Assembly: GCF_963678635.1 (NCBI RefSeq)
Contig: NC_087065.1
Coordinates: 62,956,754 to 63,020,753, forward strand
DNA from: Symsagittifera roscoffensis
Lineage: Eukaryota > Xenacoelomorpha > Acoela > Convolutidae
Direction: 5' to 3'
Length of the DNA: 64,000 nucleotides
Shown here: positions 46,910-57,995 of the stretch, piece by piece
Layout: each line of letters starts with the position of its first letter
How positions within the stretch are numbered: position 1 is the stretch's first letter
The notes under the pieces: model-generated
Databases searched by the model: none
What the model was told of the DNA's origin: nothing
Seen by the model: only the letters and a program-made list of their open reading frames with translations
Made by a program: the position numbers and the translations under genes

Positions 46910-49476
46910 ATGATGACGACCTTTGCTGCCCCCAAATTGACATCTGATGAAGTAGGATGTCGAGTCAGTTCGCTTGAAGATGTCGATCAGATGGTTGAGT
47001 TGATATTGAACACCTTTATGAAGTCTGAACCCCTGAATGTTTCCATTGACAAACAGGAAACGAGGAAAGTTTTCTCACCACTTAAGTGTACTGGAACTAT
47101 AAAACGTTATTTTCCAATTTTAATTTGTATGGAAAAAAAACATAAATCTCTGCCAGCTGAAATATATCTTGAAATTATGTGCGAGAGGAATTTCAAACCC
47201 GGGTCGAGATGCTCACTTAACTTATCGACTTTCAAAATCGAGCACATGTCAGTGCTTGACCGAAAAAGAATAGTCGAGACAGGGGTTTGGGTCGAGCATA
47301 AAGTCGAAACATACCTCGAGCACAGTCGATCACGGTCGAAACATACCTCGAGCACGGTTGAAACATACTTCGGGCACGTTTGAAACATACCTCGAGCACA
47401 GTCGAAACATATCTCGAGTAACTTGCTCCTGGCCACCCCGGAATTAAACTCACTCCAGTTGTTTCGACCGTACTCGGGTATGTTACGAACCTGTCCGAGT
47501 ATGTTTCGACCGTGCTCGAATGTGCTCCACTTAAAATTTGCCGATTCCTCTTACAATTTGCTTACAATTCCGCTTACAATTTTCAACGCTACAGTGTTTT
47601 CGCGATTTGTTCGTGGAATCCAAACAGCAAAGAAGGTCAAGGAAAAGTAGCAATGTTGCGGATTCCGCCGCAAATCTGATTTTGGTCTGTTGCGGAATCC
47701 GTATACAATTCACAAAAAGCCCGGTTTGTCTTCGTCATGAAGTCAAAAAGCGGATATGATTCGATTCAAAAATTTGAAAACGGACAAACATCGACTCAAA
47801 GATTCCAAAAGGGTCGAGAAAATCAAAAAATATCTTCCTTGGATCGAACACGGTTGAGAACATCTTTTTGTGGTCGAGAAAGTAGAAAAATATCTTGCTT
47901 GGGTCGAGCACATTCGAGCTAATCGTTTTGGTGGATTCCGGTCGAAAACATTTTTTGCTTGGGTCGAGTACATTTGTTTTGGTCGAGCACGGTCGAAACA
48001 TATCTTGCTTGGGTCGAGCACGATCGAGAACATTTGTTTCGGTCGAGCACGGTGGAAACATACCGAACTTTGGTCGAGACAGTCAAAAGGTACCGATTTT
48101 TGGTCGAGACAGTCGAAACACCGATTTTCTGTCGAGACAGTCGAAAGATACAGTGAGCACCTCGACCCGGGAAAAGACTCAAAATTCAAGCTCAACAAAC
48201 TAGCTGACCCTGAAGCGCTCAAAAAAATTGACCTTCTTTTCAGTGCCAGTATAGAATAAATAACAATTATTTGTTGATGGTGTAACCTCAATACCGGTTA
48301 ATAAACTCTTGAAAAGCATTTCAGTTGCATAAACTTATGAACCACCGTAAATCTCAAAAAAATAAACTTCAGAATGTAAAAAATGCTCAAATAGTAAAAC
48401 ATAGCGAAGCTTTTTCTGTCGTAATTTCGAAAAAAGCTGTACTCCTTGCAGGGCCGGATCTAGGATTTTCTCGAAAGGGCGGATTTAAAAAAAAAGAAAA
48501 AAAAAACTTTTTCGCCGCTGTCAATTTTTTTCTCAAAAACGGGTCTAAAAGCGCAAATTTTTAGTGTCGGTCAGCCAAAATTGGATGTCCAAAAATAGTA
48601 CCAAAGGGGGACCCTTTGGGTTGCCAGAGGGTCGAATATCTGAAGGGGAGGGGGGCGCCCCTCCTAAATCCGTCCCTGCCTCCTTGTGTTATAAAAATGT
48701 GCCAGGGAGTAACTTATAAAGCTTAGACACCAATTTTTTTTCTACCATCTTTTTTTCCAACTGTTGCTCGATACCATAATTGCCAAAACAAAGTATCTTT
48801 TTAAAATATTTCAAAAAATCGGAAAAAACAATTTTATGTTTCTTCAAATTTTTATTCTAGAAAAGTAGCTAGACAAGAATGATAAGTAGACTAGATTCTG
48901 GTACCTAGACATGAATGGCGTTCATTGCCAAACATTTATTTTTTCATTTTGAAACTTTTCTCTTTCTTTCGAAGGAACCTGGATTTCGATTATCATTCAG
49001 CTTTCAGAAAAACAGTCGAAAGAGGAGTCGCAGATCAGCAATCAGTTGTCGCGATGCATCGCAACCAAGTTTTCGGCCTGATTATTGCTGAGCTAACTAA
49101 AATAGAAGAGTTTACCGAATTTCACTCGAACGTTCCTCAAATTGGGTCAATTATAGCATACTTATACCAGCAGAGACAAGAAAACCTACCTGAAACGTTT
49201 TTGCATATTCGTCTTGTAACAGTCTCTGAAAAATTCCAAAAGCGTGGAATCAGCGGTAAACTGGTCGATTACGTCATCGAAAGGTCGAGAAAAGCGGGAA
49301 TTGTTGCGATCGAAGCGGAAGCTACTGGTATTTATAGTCAAGCTCTGTTAGCTAAAAGAGGGTTCCGATGCATAAGTGAAGTGAAATACTCTGATTATAA
49401 AGACTCAAATGGCGAACTGGTATTCAAATTTACAGAGCAACATCAAAGTATAAAAATGCTAATTTTATATTTATAG
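46910..49476 (+). CDS. GNAT-family N-acetyltransferase, arylalkylamine (AANAT)-like, two exons
   Basis: Model: exon 1 46910-47085, exon 2 49008-49476, 214 residues, with a 1922-bp intron. The donor is AA|GTGTAC; the acceptor is CATTCAGCTTTCAG|A. Both sides are phase 2, and the join gives SPLKKTVERG. Exon 1 has EDVDQMVELILNTF followed by SEPLN, the EPLN signature of invertebrate arylalkylamine acetyltransferases. Exon 2 has QSVVAMHRNQVFGLIIAEL (beta2-beta3), VTVSEKFQKRGISGKL (motif A, acetyl-CoA pyrophosphate loop) and ATGIYSQALLAKRGF (motif B), then a beta-strand tail. The family transfers acetyl from acetyl-CoA to amines such as dopamine or serotonin in the cytosol; the substrate here is unknown. 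Length fits the family. The intron holds two transposons. Confidence 0.8.
47198..48171. mobile_element. CCCGGG-ended foldback-like element in AANAT-like intron
   Basis: Left end CCCGGGTCGAGATGCTCACT; right end is its inverse with one A/G change (AGTGAGCACCTCGACCCGGG). Length is 974 bp; A-runs flank both ends. Inside are tandem phrases CGGTCGAAACATACCTCGAG on the left and GGGTCGAGCACGGTCGAAAC on the right. Between them is a GGAATCCGC-rich segment (about 47530-47740) that resembles DNA around Cys-rich exon 2. Several long frames on both strands follow the tandem repeat and are not genes. Confidence 0.75.
48449..48678 (-). mobile_element. hAT-like MITE in AANAT-like intron
   Basis: Starts CAGGGCCGGATCTAGGATTT and ends AAATCCGTCCCTG. 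Flanks are ACTCCTTG and CCTCCTTG, an 8-bp duplication with one mismatch. Reverse orientation relative to the copy at 4550. Confidence 0.8.
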
Positions 49477-49479
49477 GAG

Positions 49480-52400
49480 GGAGAGTAGAAAAACTTACCT
49501 TTTATTTTCAAAAAATTGAATGAACTGTTTTGAAGTACAACACTTGCAAAATAATTAAAGTCAGATCAAACTGTATTTCCAGTAAAAACAACGGTAAATT
49601 GTTTTGTTCATAAGATTCCTGATTATGAAAGTTTTCAGTTTCAGTTTGCCCGTAAATCAGAACAAAACTCGGAATGCTCCAATTGCACCTTAAAGCTGGA
49701 GAAAAAGTTTTTAACTTCAAAAAATTGATAAAAAATTTTAACTTCATTTTGACCTTGCTGTTTATGCTCTACACACTATGTGAAATGCACGCTATGTCAA
49801 TTCCCTACAAGCTATGTCAATTTGCCGCTTATGTGCGTTATAAAGACACAACCAATTGTGCTTTAAATATTCAAAGTTGGCCATATCAACAGTTTTCAAA
49901 CCCAACAAGACTGCTTGTTTCAGGGCGAAGCCTGCTTGTTTCTATGGGGGAGTCTAAATCAAAATAATTGATAGAATTTTTTTAAAGTCGTTTTTTAAAG
50001 TAGTTTACTAAAAAGACCTAAGAGCATGTCTCAATCCAATTTGGAACTATTTTTTAAGACGTATTAAATCTCCGCTTACGCGTTAATAGCGCGAAATATA
50101 TCGCTCGTTAATTGTCCCAAATTAGCCGAATTGCCAATTTTTAAACCCCCATAAATTTACTAAATATGATCACAGGTGATATATTTTTTTTCTAAATTTG
50201 AGTTCAAGTCAATGATATCTTTTGAACGATTCAAAAAATTCCGTCAACAACTACTCCGTCAACAGAAACTCCGTCAGCAACTTAAAAGTCAAAGTTTGCC
50301 CGGGGAAAAACACGAGCACAAATATTCTGTTACTTTTTTCAAAAATAGTAATCAAAATAACTTTACAAAAAATTATAGCAAGCAGATGAAAACTATTTAT
50401 AAGTTTGACGTCAGGAAAACCAGTTAAAAAGTTGCAGAGCAGTCAAAAATTCATAAATTTTCCGTCATTTTCTTCAAAAGTCCGAGCAATTATTTTATCC
50501 ACTTTAGAAAAAAAATTAAGAACCAATTTTTGATTATTCAAAAATATTCGCACCATAGTTTAATTTAGATACACACTTTAGGGAGACTTGTCTTTAAATT
50601 TTTTTCATGAAAATTGTAATTTTCAGACTTTTTTTGCTCTGTCGTGTGTTTTTTATGCATTCCATATAAATGACATTTCAAAAAACAATCTGCGTTTGAA
50701 TTTTTTTCTTTCATCTGAGCATCATGCAATCCAGATAAACGTTGATTTTGCAAAAATTATTTGCAGTCCAGATAAAAGTCGACTTTTTATTAAGCTATCT
50801 GTTTAAAAATTGTTTCTGTCTTCTTGAAAAATATATTTCTTGGAATTCCGCTTTAAGCTTAAAACAAGACTTCTCATATATCAGGGCAAAGCCCTGAATG
50901 TTTCGACTGCCCATTAATCCATATTGAATCTGCTGGAAACGAAATTTCTGAAAAACTGTAAATTTTGGACAACATCTAAAGCATGAAGTGAGAAAATTTC
51001 AGCCGTACGAATATAATACGACCGATTAGCTAGTCTCAATTCAACTAGGAACAATTTTATTTTGCGGGTCTGTTAGTTCGCGTTACATTTTTAGCATTAT
51101 GCATAAAATCTTCAAAGAACACAAACATTTTTCCAGGGCATAGCTAAGTTTGCTTTGTTCAATATCCCATAACTTTGCAAAATAAGGTCGAAGGTAAATA
51201 TTTTTAGGTTGATTTTAGGGAGTCAATATCTTCAACGGTGTGGATATAAACAATTTTTTGTTAACAACTATTTTTTAGATAGCCGAAAATTGACGGCTGA
51301 ATAATAAAAAAAAACAGACCAAGCATAAATATTATGTTTTCTTTAAAAGTCGGAATAATTATGCAAAAACCATTTAATGTATTTGCTGGTTTTTTTTCAG
51401 CCAGCTGGAGAAAATATAAAAATTGCGTAATATTTTGTTTCGCTTTGACCCTTTTCTCAAAATTTTAGTCAGCCCGTTTTTGATAAGCGATATGAAATTA
51501 AAAAAATTGTTCTTTTTTTACAAAATTTCCATGTTTTTGAAATTAGTTCCTTATCACATTTGAATAATATTTAAACGAAATTTTTCCCTGAGTTTCACAC
51601 GATTGATACAACCGATTAGATCTAAATCGGCTATATTTTTGTAGGACAGCATGTATGAATCCTGATTGTTTTATATTTTAGCTTTTGCTGTGATAAGAAA
51701 CTCTCAGCTATTTTTCTGATTATAATTATGAAAAATCTCAACTGACCCTGTTTTTGACTTAAAAATTGTTGTTGACCAAAACTTTTATCATAATTTTAAA
51801 AAGGATTGAGAAATTTTGAAGAAAAACTACGGGCGTCAGAAAAAGTTAACAGTTTCATCTGATGTATAGGTTATCTGAGTTGCGCGGCAGTTGCATTCAC
51901 AAGTGAGTCGCCACTTACATAGATCTGTTAATATTTATCTTACACAGCATTAACATGACATGACGACTCCAAAACACGGTGTAAATTGTTGAACAAATCA
52001 GCTCTATATCAATATCTGCTTTCCTGTTCGTTTGTATTGCAACAAATGAGTATCCATTGGCTCGCTTTCTTATAATTATTGAATGAATTGAGTTTTTTGT
52101 TCTTCAGTTCCTATACTTTCGTTCCCAAGACTTAACAGAAGATAGCCGGTTACTGTGCAAGTTTCACAGAAAGATCCAACCATAGTCTTTATAAAGCAAC
52201 AGTTTTTTTTTCAAATGAGTGTAATTTTTTCTGTGCGGTGTGATAAAAGGATCTGAAAGAAACACTAGAGCTTAAGAGTACTCGTCAGTCAAAGTAAAAT
52301 ATAAGCAATTTGTAAAACAATTTTGGAGAAAAATGACTGGATAACAAAAAAAAATTTTTTGTGTTTTTGTTTGCACTTCTTTGAATTTTCGAAGTTTTTG

Positions 52401-53610
52401 ATTCCAAAAAGGCGCTAAAATACTCAAAAAAATTTACCTCGAGAGAAACGATGTTTTTACGGCATAAATTAAGCTATTGTAAGCTTTTAAGCTATTGAAA
52501 TAAGCTATTGTAAGCCTGCTCGCTCGCTTTACTCGCTCGAAATTGGACGAAAAATCATAAATTTCAAAACCAGTTTTTTTTGACACAGGAAAAATTTTTC
52601 GAAATTAGACAAAAAACAAAAATTTTATTCCAGTTTTTCTTGACACAGGGAATAGTTTTTGGTTTTTTAGCATGGTTTGAATTACGACTGAAATGGTTTT
52701 AATATGATATATCACTCAACTCACTCCGACGATTATTTGTGGCAGATAATTTTCAATTTTGTGAATGCATTTTGTGAATTGTAACCGGATTCCGCAACAA
52801 GGATGCTTTCTTAGATTTTCTTTTCTTCTTTCATTTTCTTTGATCGTTCATATCGATTTGTATTTTGTATATATATACACAGTTTATTGAAACTATACGG
52901 TCAAACCGACTCTCAGGGTGACAAATTGTTGACTTCAAGATTCAAAATAATAAACAAACGCCAGCAGAGCCTACCATATCTTGTCACAAAAACTACAGTG
53001 TAAAAAATGACTCGACAAACTAAAAAAACATTGCTCAACTATGAAACAAAAAACTGATAAAACTTTGTAAAAACCCCTCCCGAGTGAATAAAAAAGTTGT
53101 GAAGCCCTTTCCAATTAAATGAAAAGTTTCAGCCACGGGTAAAAAATTGCAAATTAAATGAATTTCTCAATCTTAAACTCTGAGCTTTACTTTTAGTGTA
53201 AAAAATTTCAATTCGTATCATAGAAAAAAATAGAAAACAATTAGAAGAAAAACCTATACCAGTCAAATCAGTTCAAAATTTAGATGTAAAACCCTTGAAT
53301 CTGTTCAGAGAAGAGAATCATTCTGAAAACTTAGATACAAGGTCGATAAGAATCAGGAAAACGTCAAGATCAGGATCGACCAAAGTCCGCCAAAATCGAC
53401 CAGACTTGAGAACGAAAATTTTTTGATTCCCAAAATCTTTCTGTCGACCCATACAATTGATATTTATTCGATCGCTGACACCCAAAATGACGAGGCCAAA
53501 CTGTATATCAATTCAGCTACAAGGCCACTCCCTTCGACCTTTCTTTGATATTGTTTTTCTTTATATTGTGCCGACAAACTTTTTAACATTTTTGGAGATT
53601 TTTCACTGCC
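49480..53610. other. Long intergenic stretch with family A relics
   Basis: Family A copies lie at about 50020-50400 and 51150-51360. A short AAGCTATTGTA tandem is at 52470-52515. TATATATATA lies near 52869. Frames are short and unsupported. A trace of the GGATTCCGCAAC motif is at 52790. Confidence 0.45.
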
Positions 53611-53616
53611 ACTGAC

Positions 53617-53811
53617 TTACACATCTAAAAAATGCGCCCAGTCAGTGCACAGTTTGGCCTCGTAATGGAGAATATCGAAACAACTAACAACTTTCTTGCC
53701 TGCTAAAATCTCATTTGCTAGCATCATTGGACCACCAAAACCAAAAAGATCAAAATATTTTTGAGCTGCTAGCACATCATTTTCTGTTTTAAATCGCATC
53801 TCATGATAACT
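53617..53811 (-). CDS. Likely terminal exon of an unrecognised gene
   Basis: On the minus strand GATAATAG|T, preceded by a branch-like CTACTAAAAT, opens a frame of 64 codons to TAA. The peptide reads MRFKTENDVLAAQKYFDLFG, then FGGPMMLANEILAGKK and a C-terminal HYEAKLCTDWAHFLDV. It has balanced composition, unlike neighbouring chance frames. Bases coding HYEAKLC coincide with a 17-mer found elsewhere in the window. No upstream exon assigned; family unknown. Confidence 0.4.
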   Translation of the reverse strand, partial: SYHEMRFKTENDVLAAQKYFDLFGFGGPMMLANEILAGKKVVSCFDILHYEAKLCTDWAHFLDV

Positions 53812-54231
53812 ATTATCATTTTAGTAGCGCCAGTTTTAATAAATTTTATTCATTTTAAAAAGCTTGAACTTTTTGTTATAAAAATTTTAACTGAAGTCGA
53901 AAATTTTTGTTTTTAGAAGATCTTTTATTCTCATGCTCGGCAGTGCATCTCAGAGCATTCGGACATTTACTGGTTAATAGGTAAAAATAATGAAATTTTT
54001 ACCCATTGATAGGTTATACTGGAAAATTGTAGGTTATAGGTTATCAGGGGAGCAACATTGTAAGATTTGAAACATATGGCTTGCTGACAAGTTGTTTAAA
54101 AAACATCTTTATTTGGGTTATTCAAGTTATAATAAAATGAATTTGAAATTTACCTCACTAATAAATTAAATCGAAGTTTTTCTAATAGTAGCATTTACAA
54201 ATAAGAAAAATTTTGACCATTTAGGTTAAGA

Positions 54232-54546
54232 TCAATACCATCCAGTGGGAACAGAGCCGCCGAAATAGCTTTTCAGCTCTTTACAAATAACCACTGGTGA
54301 CATTTCTGGTTTGAGAAAGGTTGACTCACCCTGAAAGCAGATACTTTAACCACGTCTGACCAAATGACTTCTTCGAAACAAAAATTTCCATTTTTTGATC
54401 CAGCTATATAAAAAAAATTGGTGCTTACCGGTCTGAGGTCTGCGAGTAAGCAAAACATCATCAATTTCCGTACTCACAGACATACCTACGTTGTTTCTGG
54501 CGTTCTGAGCGAAACTGTGCCCTATAGACTTTTTGTTGAGACACAT
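54232..54546 (-). CDS. Small spliced gene or gene 3' end with an 11-nt microexon (candidate)
   Basis: Minus-strand model: 54546-54486, 54439-54429, 54330-54232, 56 residues if the Met at 54546 is the start. Intron 1 (46 bp) runs from GTATGT to a pyrimidine-rich CTCGCAG. Intron 2 (98 bp) runs from GTAAGC to TGCTTTCAG. All phases agree through an 11-nt microexon. The last exon encodes KPEMSPVVICKELKSYF, then GGSVPTGWY and stop. An alternative splits intron 2 into very short introns, but the frame then hits stops. The product is unrecognised; more exons may lie upstream. Confidence 0.35.
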
Positions 54547-54679
54547 TATTTGGGTCGTGCCGCCGTTTTTCTGTGGCGTCCGTGTGTTTCGACCGTCTCA
54601 ACCGAAATTTAAGTAATTTCCGACAGTGCTCTATAGGACATATATATATAAGTAACAAACAGATCGATATATTTTACTT

Positions 54680-54904
54680 ATGCTATTCGTTTTAGGAATA
54701 ATAGTGATAGGGCTGTTCGGACTTGTGCTGGGTCCCCTCTGTTACGACAGTCCTGGATCCCCCAACAGCATCTGCAAAGTGGTCCGATCTCAACTGGTCG
54801 CAGCTGCACTTCTCTCCATAGGAGTGACTGTCGCGATAGGTGCATGTATAAAACACGCCAGATATGTTTCATCGACCAAACATATAAAATTGCTTCGCAT
54901 TTAG
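54680..54904 (+). CDS. Small two-pass membrane protein or terminal exon (candidate)
   Basis: 74 codons from ATG to TAG. Two hydrophobic segments are present: LGIIVIGLFGLVLG at residues 5-18 and LVAAALLSIGVTVAIGA at about 39-55, with a cysteine-containing loop (CYDSPGSPNSIC) between them and a basic tail. Local GC content is higher than in the surroundings. TTTTAG just after the ATG could instead be an acceptor, making this a last exon. A TATA-like run (CATATATATATAAG) lies about 40 bases upstream. Confidence 0.4.
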   Translation: MLFVLGIIVIGLFGLVLGPLCYDSPGSPNSICKVVRSQLVAAALLSIGVTVAIGACIKHARYVSSTKHIKLLRI

Positions 54905-54988
54905 GTTTCCAAATCGAGTTTAGATTTTCTCTTACGAAAACTACAGCACTTAGCCCGTAGTTTGAAAATAGTTGTTTATGGTTTGATA

Positions 54989-55239
54989 CAGGGGCGGATT
55001 CAGGGAAGACACTCTCCTCCCCTCAGGGATTTGATCCCCTGCCGACCCAAAGATTCCCCCTTTAGTATTATTTTCAGATATCCATTTTTGGCTGACTTTA
55101 GAAAAGCCTGAAGGTTTTCTAATGGCTCCTTGGGCGAAAATGTAAACTAATTTTTGATTTTTGAGGGAGGGAGCACGCGCCGAAAAACGCATTTTTTTAA
55201 GCCAAACCACCCCCCCCCTCCAGAAAATCGTAGCCCCTG
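54989..55239 (+). mobile_element. hAT-like MITE
   Basis: Starts CAGGGGCGGATTCAGG and ends TCGTAGCCCCTG. Flanks GTTTGATA and GTTTTAAC agree at 5 of 8 positions. The interior phrase CTGCCGACCCAAAG is shared with the 4550 copy. Confidence 0.75.
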
Positions 55240-55451
55240 GTTTTAACTTATTTAACAATTAGGTCTTGAGTTGCCTTCAATTAGCTGGGGGATCATAATA
55301 ATCACAAAAGAGCATGCAAGTTTTGCAACAAAACGAAATGATAATCATAGCGATTTGGTCAAAAGTGAAAAACTAACTCACAAAAAGGTAAAAAACATCC
55401 CACCACCCAAAACAAGAATGTTTCAATAGATGGACCAAATATTTTTCTTAG

Positions 55452-55704
55452 TCACTTGCATAAAATATGAAGATCGTTCACCCATCTATCATCCTTGTAT
55501 TTTGCCATAGTCTTAATTGTCATCATCGTCATCGAAGTGTATTCGAGGAAATTTGACGCTCGTGAGGATAGATTACACGGCATCTTCGTCTACAAGCCGC
55601 CTCTGAAATTTACAGATGAAGAAATTGGCCCAATAAAGGAAAGAAAGTTTGACTTAAATCTTGAAGGTCGGGAGAAGCAGCTAAAAATCGTCTTGACGGC
55701 TTAA
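55452..55704 (+). CDS. Likely terminal exon, single-pass membrane protein (candidate)
   Basis: The frame is open from just after a TGA at 55449 to TAA at 55704. It encodes a transmembrane segment (LYFAIVLIVIIVIEVY) followed by a charged tail (KFTDEEIGPIKERKFDLN) of about 50 residues. There is no in-frame ATG, so an upstream exon is required. Possible acceptors are ATGAAG near 55455 or GCCATAG near 55510. The family is not recognised. Confidence 0.35.
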
Positions 55705-56214
55705 AAACTTCTTTATTTTTATTTATAACATTTGAAATTAACAATTTGTTATTTTGGCTACACGCGCAGACTAAGAACTTTAGATTTCGATTTTTTTTTT
55801 CACGGAAATCGAGATATCAAATTAAAATCAGAAAGAGTTTACTGATTTTACACTTTCAGTCGCGCCGATTTAAATTATCCAAAAAAAACGAAAAAAAAAA
55901 AAACTGGAAAAATTGAAACAATTTTTCTCAAATTAGGTTGACAATAGACATAAAGTGTGGTTTTAGATCGGCTGTTTTGTTCACAAATTAGGCAAAAGCT
56001 ACCCTGTCATTTTTTGAGGTAACAAAATGGAGAGTTGAAAAACCAGACGAAGTATAAACCAGACTGCTGACAATCAAGGAAGTCCCGAGTGTTCCGACTG
56101 CCCCTTAACTGGCATCGGAAAAATTTTTTTAAACAAAATTTTAATGAAATACAACTTTACAAGGCCAGTATCAAATAGAAAAGCTAAAAAATGAGTCAAA
56201 CAAATTTGATTATT

Positions 56215-56442
56215 TAGTCGATAAAATTTTGAAAAAAAGGCCAAAAAAGTCATTTTTAAGCACTTTTTGGAAGATTTTGACGACAAAATCCCGTTTTTTT
56301 TTCGGCGTGCGCTCCACCCTCAAAATTAATATATGTTCGCACCAAAGGTGCCTTTAAAAACTTTTAGGGTCAGTCCGCCAAAAATGGATATAACAAAATA
56401 GTATAAAGGGGGACCCTTTGGGTCGGCAGGGGGCCGCCCCTG
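56215..56442 (-). mobile_element. hAT-like MITE, partial
   Basis: Reverse copy: GCACCAAAGGTGCC, GGGTCGGCAGGGGG and the end GCCGCCCCTG are family text. The opposite end is not found. Confidence 0.65.
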
Positions 56443-57350
56443 ATTAAGCGTGTCTCCGTTTCAATATGGAACAATTTTGAGTGCTTGAATAAATTGCGGA
56501 TTGAAGTCATGCTGACCCCGCAGGTTGTCAACATCTTTTGAAAAATTGGTCGGAATAAAAAACTTCAGGCATATGTTTTTCTCACTTTTTTCGAAAAGAA
56601 CGAAAAACGCGCAGAGTAAATAAACCCACCAAAAATCCTCTCTTACAATAATCAAACTGGCATAAAATAAGTCTAATTACGCATCTGTTACTTAATGGTT
56701 ACGTAAGTATTGCAACATTTACCGGTTTTCGGCTGGTTATCTGGTAACTGTTTTACACTTTGATTGGTTTTTTTACTGATTTGTCAAAAATCCTCGAAGT
56801 TTTGTAAACTCCATGGTAATTCAAATCAGCACTGTACTTCAACTGGTGATGAAAAATTTTAAAACAATTTTTGAACGTTCAGAAAAACTTGCCTAATAAG
56901 TTTATTTCTCAGGTAAATTGAACGTGCAGAAAAATTGATGAGTTGGCTCTCACTCTGGCAATTACTTTTGAAGACCGCATTTTTAAAACTCGATCTTGAT
57001 AATGCTTCTCATAACGACAAAAAATTTCAGCATAAATATGATTAAAACCTTTGGGTCTGTCTATTGAGATCTCTCAAAATGATTTCTTTAACCAAAACTG
57101 CAAGAAATGAACAGTCATAGCGAAAATCCTTGTTAGCACAACATGCAAAAATGTACGTGACCTCTGTAAGTTTTTGAGAAAGAGGTAAGAGCTTAAAAGG
57201 AATGGGTAATTAGATAACAAATGATCTTGGTTCTTTTGAATGTTTTGCTGTTTGAAATGCTCAAACCATTTCAAAATTAATCGCAAATTACGAAAAAAAA
57301 AATTTGTTGCATAAAAAAAATCAATTATTCATTGACCGACAAAAATAAAG
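56443..57350. other. Intergenic, nothing seen
   Basis: AT-rich sequence with no supportable frame, splice context or repeat. Confidence 0.4.
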
Positions 57351-57473
57351 AGGGCGCAAATCAAAACACAAGATTGCAGGAACACAACACAAGATTGTCA
57401 ACACAACACTGAAGAGAGCGCATATCAAAATCAAAGCAGGAACAAAGCACAAGATTGTCAACACAACACTGAA
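57351..57473. repeat. About 61-bp tandem duplication
   Basis: Two units share GCGCAAATCAAAACACAAG-like starts and the exact end AAGATTGTCAACACAACACTGA. Confidence 0.8.
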
Positions 57474-57559
57474 AAAAAAACGGTGCAAATTTATTACGAG
57501 GCCAAACTGTGCACAGGATAGGCGCACAATTTTGTGTCTATATGTTCCTGGATTCCAGA

Positions 57560-57795
57560 AACTAATTAACAAACATATTTCAAAAAGTAAGCGGAACTTC
57601 CGTGGCTTCCGCGTACAAATACCTGTAACGTTAATTTTGTCGGCACATTTGTTTTGTCGCATATAGCTGTTTTGGATTCAGCAAATGTAAGAAAACCCGG
57701 CAAAATGTAATTGAAATCCGCAAATGTAAATGGAATCCGCGAAAGTTGTAAATAGAATCCGCAAATGTAAGGGGTTCCGCAAACTGTAATTATCC
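57560..57795. repeat. Cluster of GGAATCCGC...TGTAA motifs
   Basis: Four to six phrases of the type GGAATCCGCAAATGTAA follow one another (57690-57795). The same motif type appears in the 26-32 kb array and in 47530-47740. On the minus strand they give chance open frames. Confidence 0.6.
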
Positions 57796-57819
57796 GTATC
57801 AATCCACCGTCTCCTTCAG

Positions 57820-57991
57820 CGATGGCAATGGAATCAAGCACGCTGTATCCACTAATCCTGAGCACGAAACGCAGTCGTTGTCTATTTCAAATAACGCTGC
57901 TTTTTGCGAAAACAATACATCGTCATTTTTTAATCCAGATGTAACAGCAGCTATTAAGCCCGCCCCAAAGCGCGCCGCAAAAGGAAAGTAA
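57820..57991 (+). CDS. Likely terminal exon of an unrecognised gene
   Basis: A strong acceptor (CCACCGTCTCCTTCAG) is followed by an open frame of 56 codons to TAA. The peptide is polar and ends in a basic tail (IKPAPKRAAKGK). Bases and codon use differ from the AT-rich surroundings. The BEL/Pao remnant starts within a few bases of the stop, so the transposon landed close to the 3' end of a host gene. It could instead be captured retroelement sequence, but no Pao domain matches. Confidence 0.4.
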
Positions 57992-57995
57992 AAAT

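Noticed and set aside
48166-48259. In-frame join of the frame before 47198 with the one after 48171
   Set aside because: The downstream peptide could extend the upstream frame if the foldback element were removed, but the number of A bases at the junction is ambiguous and the AANAT-like model with the 47085/49008 splice fits the protein family far better.
47531-48291. Several 60-180 codon frames on both strands
   Set aside because: They follow the TCGAGCACGG-type tandem units of a foldback element and occur in all frames.
57566-57865. 99-codon minus-strand frame
   Set aside because: Composed of reverse-read GGAATCCGC motifs and antisense of a better-supported plus-strand exon.
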